From positions 23,612,316-23,676,315 of the forward strand of contig OZ022342.1 of the NCBI GenBank assembly GCA_963989245.1: 64,000 nucleotides of DNA. Direction: 5' to 3'. Positions 58,256 to 64,000 of the stretch are shown here, one piece after another. The stretch's first letter is position 1. Every line of letters starts with the position of its first letter. The notes below the pieces were generated by a model. It did not search any database, was not told the DNA's origin, and was given only the letters and a program-made list of their open reading frames with translations. This DNA is from Nansenia antarctica (lineage: Eukaryota; Chordata; Actinopteri; Argentiniformes; Microstomatidae). The position numbers and the translations under genes were made by a program.

Positions 58256-60780
58256 AACATTGTCTGTGGGCATTGAAAACATGTCACGAGGGATCAATTA
58301 AAATACAATTTGCTGCGAAAGTTCTGTACTATAAATTCAATCTACTTATTACATTCAGGCTGTTATTATAAACATTCAGATCGTCTAATAGTCATTGCTA
58401 ATTCATACAGCTGAGGCATGAAGCACGTTTTTCCACAATTGTTTTAACATGCCATGATACTTTGGTCTTCTTCATACTTATCAAAACCACTCTCCAGAGT
58501 GTCAAGTGAGGAGACCCGCAGCCACAGACAAGAAGCCTCTTCTTTAATATTCATGCATGCAACTGTGCAGTGTGAGGGATTAAGTGGGGGTGTCAGAGGG
58601 TAATGAATGCCTGCATCACACTCCAGACAGGTGCCCTAAGCCTTCCAGATAGATTATGTTTGATACACAATTGTGATGTAAACAGCTACGGAATCTATGC
58701 GTTGTGTTTGATGATGTATGTTGCTGTCTTCACTTGACAAGGACATCGTCGTCGTAACCCCACATCTATTACTGTGTAATAAATATGTAATAGGTTGACC
58801 AATATATGTAATAGGTTGTGGGATGTCGGAGAGCACCCACGTCCAAGCCCTAACATAAGGTGGTGCATGGTGACTTCTTGAACATTCCTAAGGAAGGTTC
58901 ATACATGTTTTACCATAACCCATGGTTACCCTCTCTGAATATCATTTGATTCTTGATGATACTGAGCAGTGACCTTCTCTAGAAGTGTCACAGCGGCAAG
59001 CGTGTATAGCTTTGAGAGCTTTCCTCCCATCTCAGTTACATCATCTACATGCATTCTAGATTAGCTGAACTTGATATGACTCACACATAGGGTATTTATC
59101 TGTGTATTTAGAACTGTGCACCTCATCTTTCTTCTGTACATATGTATCAGATTGTATTAATCTATAATCAAAGTAGGAAGAAATAATGAAACAATAACAA
59201 CAGGACTAGGATCTAGTGGAGCTAGATCAATAAATCATATATTTTAAATCCCAAGCAGGAGTGAGGAAGAATAATCAGTGAAATGAATCAGGACACGTCT
59301 CCTCAGAGTGTTATCCATTGGAGACAGATGCATAATTAACATGCCTTTGGCTTTCATCTCCTTCATCACAGGGAAGTGGCACTTCCACAGCGACTGTGGC
59401 TTTATCAAATACCCCCCTGGTCCCCTGCAGCCCCCAGTAAGCCTGTGACAGGTCCTCCCCAGCTATCTCCACAGACACTGGAGCCAAACAAGCAACTTCA
59501 CATGAACAGTGAACAATCAGCATAGTACAAAAGGCCCAAAAATAATTGGGAGCCAAATACTGATTTTTTCCCCCACATTGAATGTGAGGTGTGCGATTAA
59601 ATGAGTCTTATGAAGCAACAATAAAACTTGGATAAGGATAGTTGCTTGGTTTTAGTTTGAGGGGAAAAAGTCTGCATAGCAACAAACAAAATGGAATTGC
59701 CCAAATCTGGGATAACAGCTAACCAGATTTTTCCTTTTATCCCAGCTTTTCACTCAAGAACCATGGGACTTGGTTTGAGCAAGCTGACCCTGGCAACTCT
59801 GTTCTCATGCCACACAGATCAACTCTGCCAGCTGGGTCAACATGGCAGGCCTGGCCAGCAAGTTATGGTGTGGGTGTCGTGGTATATTCCCGTAGCAAAC
59901 ATGAACAGAGTCTCAATCCTTCCATTGCCACAACAACCGTCACTCACTGAGAATAGCATTCCTTTGTGTTATATCACAGTGAAGGTGGCAACAGAATCTA
60001 ACATCATTATACTTGAATGCTGTGATACAGAGGTAAACAGAAACATTATTATTCATGACTCGCTCTAAATATTGTACATGGGGGGGGGGGGAAACAGAGT
60101 AGAGATTTTGTGGTGTTTTTTCAACGGTGAGTATTAAATCTATAAAAACTGCTTTATTCAAAGCGATAACATTTACTGTTATCTGAGAGTTGGACATGAT
60201 GCAACTGCAAGAGAGTGCTTCATCTGCCCCATTCAATCCCAGCTTACAATCATACTTTTCTTCTCTTCTCTTTCTTCCTTAGCAACAAACTGCATCCTTT
60301 TCATGTCCCTTTCCCATGAAAGAAGAGAAAAGCGGTGCTGGCTATAGCTACACACAAAACACCTCCCTGCGTGGGGGTTTTCTATGGATTCCTCGGGTCA
60401 GTGTGTGGAGTGGAGAGCGGAGAGGAGCCAGGCACCGCGGTGGTGGTGGGTGCATCAGGGATTAAGGGTTCCATATATACTGAGTGTGGCAGATTGTGAG
60501 GATTTAAGGATTTTGGGGGAAGGATTGCAAGCTGTGCGTGGGGATCTTGGTGGAGATTGAGACCAGATGGCTGTGATTTTGGCACAATTATCCCCCTTCG
60601 CATTGTCACTGATCTCCGACGCTGACTGGCTTTCCTTCCCAGCGAGCTTGCCAACGGCTCATCCACCACTCGGCTTCGGAGTTAAGTCTTGTTAATGGGG
60701 GAATGTTGAAGGGTCACAGGAGGCTGTGTTCTGTGGACTCGGCAGAGTCTCTGCATTCAACTAATGGGAGTTGTAGAAAC
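58256..60780. other. Unique non-coding DNA
   Basis: G-run at 60081-60091. The minus frame at 60382-60669 is complex and repeat-free (about 95 codons, Pro/Ser/His-rich, e.g. SLGRKASQRRRSVTMRRG) but starts without ATG, has no recognised domain and lacks convincing splice sites. It is the only non-repeat frame here worth a protein search. Confidence 0.35.
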
Positions 60781-60784
60781 ACAC

Positions 60785-60834
<50 letters not shown>
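60781..60834. repeat. (CA)n microsatellite
   Basis: CA repeats with one CG step near 60788. Confidence 0.97.
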
Positions 60835-60837
<3 letters not shown>

Positions 60838-63129
60838 TGTGTGCTCACATACACTGATGCATTGACCTGTTGGGCCATTTACTCAATTAAGCTCTCAGAC
60901 TCCTCCGAAATCAGTAGACCAGCTAAGCTTAGCATTTCTTTTCACCCCTTGTTAACTGCCAAACAACTGTCTTTGTTTGTGCCCAATTTTATACTTGAAT
61001 TGTGATTTATTTATTCTGTAGACAGTAGAAACACATAATATATAAACTTGTTTATGTTAATGAAGTTGTACACTACAGGGAATGCATATCACCAAACTGA
61101 ACAGCAAATGAGCAGCAAAATTGAGGCTTTAGCTTTAGCTTGAAATGAATACTCTATAATGAGTCTACCTGTGGTAGCGTATTTAAATCACCTCAATATG
61201 GAAATATAGCAGTTGAAATGAGACATTTAGGCAAGCAATAAGATTAGCTTTGGAGGCAAGATATCTTTGTTAAACCTGGTCCCCAATGCATACTACCCAC
61301 CGCTTTCTTTATGCATGAGGACGGGTACCTTAAACACTGGAGGGGGCTTAAGCGAGGCCGATGACTCGGCTTGGCATCTTTAGTGAATACATCCAGTATA
61401 CTTAAGTCTGAGAGCAGCTATTACCACAGGGTAAAACTAAATGACACAGGCACGGTTGAATTACCAGACACTGAAACAGACGATTGCCTTTTACAGGACT
61501 TACTGTATCTCCATAATACCTGTGATGATAGGTGAGAATATATATCCATAAATGCACAATGAGGAGGTTGAGACTCCAACTCTCTGAATGAAAGAAGCTC
61601 ATTTCATTTTTTCACCAGACACTGAGACCTTGACGCAGAATACGCTTTCCCAAAACATCACAAGGTTAACTGTACGATAAATGGGACCTAAATACAGGGT
61701 TACACTTCTTCTCGTTAATTCAGTCATTAACTCTTGGAGCTTGGATGTCAAATGTTCAATTGAATCCTGATTTCAGCATGTATGGGTTTACAGAGCTCTA
61801 ATTAATTGGAATGAACTGAGTATATCTGTAGTTAAAGGTCTGGTGAGTCATTTCCTGGCCTGTTCCATTGTGCAGATACAGACTTCTCCTTGTGTAGCTT
61901 ATGCATACCAATCATGTTGATGTAGCAGAGGGAACAATGGCAATGATTGAGTGTCGTTGCAGAGGCATTTTTGCTCCGTGGCACTGCCAAACGAGCATTT
62001 ACCTCATCAGTAAGATATTCTAGTCATCCAATTGTGATTACTTGGCTTTCTTTATCATGTAACTGGCTGTGACCAGAGAGATCATTTTTAGTTTAAACTT
62101 GTTGAATGACACAACACCATTGTATGTGAGGCTTAGCGACTGTTTGAGCCTATCAAGGCACAGTAATGACACGAAAACATTCCTCTCCACACTAGATCAA
62201 GATGAGGTCTAAAATAGTAATTAGCTCTCTCTGATCCTCTCTGCTTAGGAGGTTAATGTCTTGAGAAATTATCAACCGGAGGAGGCTAAACTACAGATAT
62301 GCCTCTCGGCGATCCCTGTCAGCACCTCGTTCGTCAGTCCTGTTTGACAGTGTATTTTGCCAATAAGATCAAAGTTCATCACTGCGCTTGGCTGCCAAGT
62401 CCCGGGAGAGTTCCAGAGGTGACACCCATGTCTCTCCCCATTGTCTGATGTTGATGGGTTGAACGGCTGGGCGGGACCTTTCTTTCTGGCGCGGGGAGAC
62501 AGTGCTGCGATATTGAACGCATTTGTCATTTCAAACCTCTGCTCTCGGTGACAGTGTCGGCATGACAGTCACAGTGTGTGTCCGGTTCGGCATTGAATGT
62601 GAATGTGGCGCAGGGGAAGATAACAGTGGAGTGCTGCGAGACGCCAACTTTACTCTGTGGTGGTTTGATGGGAAGAGGAGGAGGGGGAGGGGGGGGCAGG
62701 GGGACACACATGATAAGATGACAATGGAGATGCCTAGCAGTTGTGGGAAAATCCTGATATCAAACAGAGCCACCTGACAATGAGCTGGGAGAGCAGGGGC
62801 AGTAGGACCAGTCCACACATCAACCACGTACGTACCACGGCGTGACGCCACACACAGCTAACAGCTGCCATCAAACAGCCTCACAACTGGGCAGCAGAGG
62901 ACCACCTGAGTTCTCCAGGTTGTTTCCCTCGATCCATATATTACATAACGACTAACTTAAACTACCATTGGAGAGATGAGAGATAAGACTCTAACCTGTT
63001 GCCTCCACACACATCTGAACTCCATGGGGTTCCTCTTCCATGGGGTTCTGCCATCAGATGTCACTCCAACTCAGCTGGCGAGGACTACAAGAGTAGAGAA
63101 GCAAGCCCACCAAGTCCTCTACGGTACTT
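60835..63129. other. Unique non-coding DNA
   Basis: TAAT cores at 61715-61735 (cgttaattcagtcattaac) and 61797-61812 (ctctaattaattgg). GC-richer segment 62390-62790 has purine runs (62675-62702) and overlapping frames without domains. Confidence 0.4.

Positions 63130-64000
<871 letters not shown>

Overview
The window is non-coding vertebrate DNA, almost certainly from a ray-finned (teleost) fish. The evidence is the abundance of long CA/TG, GA and CT microsatellites, tRNA-derived SINEs with teleost-style tails, several decayed non-LTR retrotransposons of fish-type families, and TIR-bounded DNA-transposon remnants. Two short repeats (near 3.55-3.63 kb and, less clearly, 7.47-7.56 kb) resemble a repeat I associate with salmonids and pikes; this is only a weak lineage hint. 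I found no intact protein-coding gene, rRNA or functional tRNA. All long open frames run through simple repeats, minisatellites or dead transposons. The window could be a gene desert or the inside of very large introns.

Layout. 0-9 kb: a SINE end at the left edge, a foldback-type inverted repeat (2.6-3.1 kb), CA arrays, and a CpG-rich block (6.6-7.36 kb) that is the best promoter or first-exon candidate, pointing left. 9-14.3 kb: a repeat complex with a 30-bp minisatellite, then a duplicated unit carrying reverse-transcriptase YADD relics. Its two copies were each hit by a different LINE. 14-24 kb: two SINEs, GA and TG arrays, and mostly unique AT-rich DNA. 24.4-27.4 kb: a TIR element holding two convergent tRNA-like sequences and a Myb/SANT relic, then an L2-type LINE pseudogene in which a 32-bp minisatellite has grown. 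27.5-38 kb: mainly unique sequence with possible conserved non-coding blocks, and two opposed CA and TG arrays (33.6 and 34.7 kb).

38.4-40.6 kb: a TIR transposon containing a ~385-bp repeat unit, enclosed by an inverted pair of another repeat. The same ~386-bp unit recurs at 54.8-55.5 kb, and another part of the element recurs inverted at 57.6 kb. 43.67-43.81 kb holds a near-perfect palindrome with 56-nt arms. 44-64 kb: long unique stretches rich in TAAT-type homeodomain cores, minisatellites at 54.5 and 56.5 kb, and a very long CT tract near 63.2 kb.

No genes work together here in the operon sense. If the window has a function it is most likely regulatory, but conservation cannot be tested from one sequence. 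I see no evidence for a new enzymatic, defence or mobile-element system. The most informative signals are structural: nested insertions, inverted repeats, and sharing of repeat units between loci.
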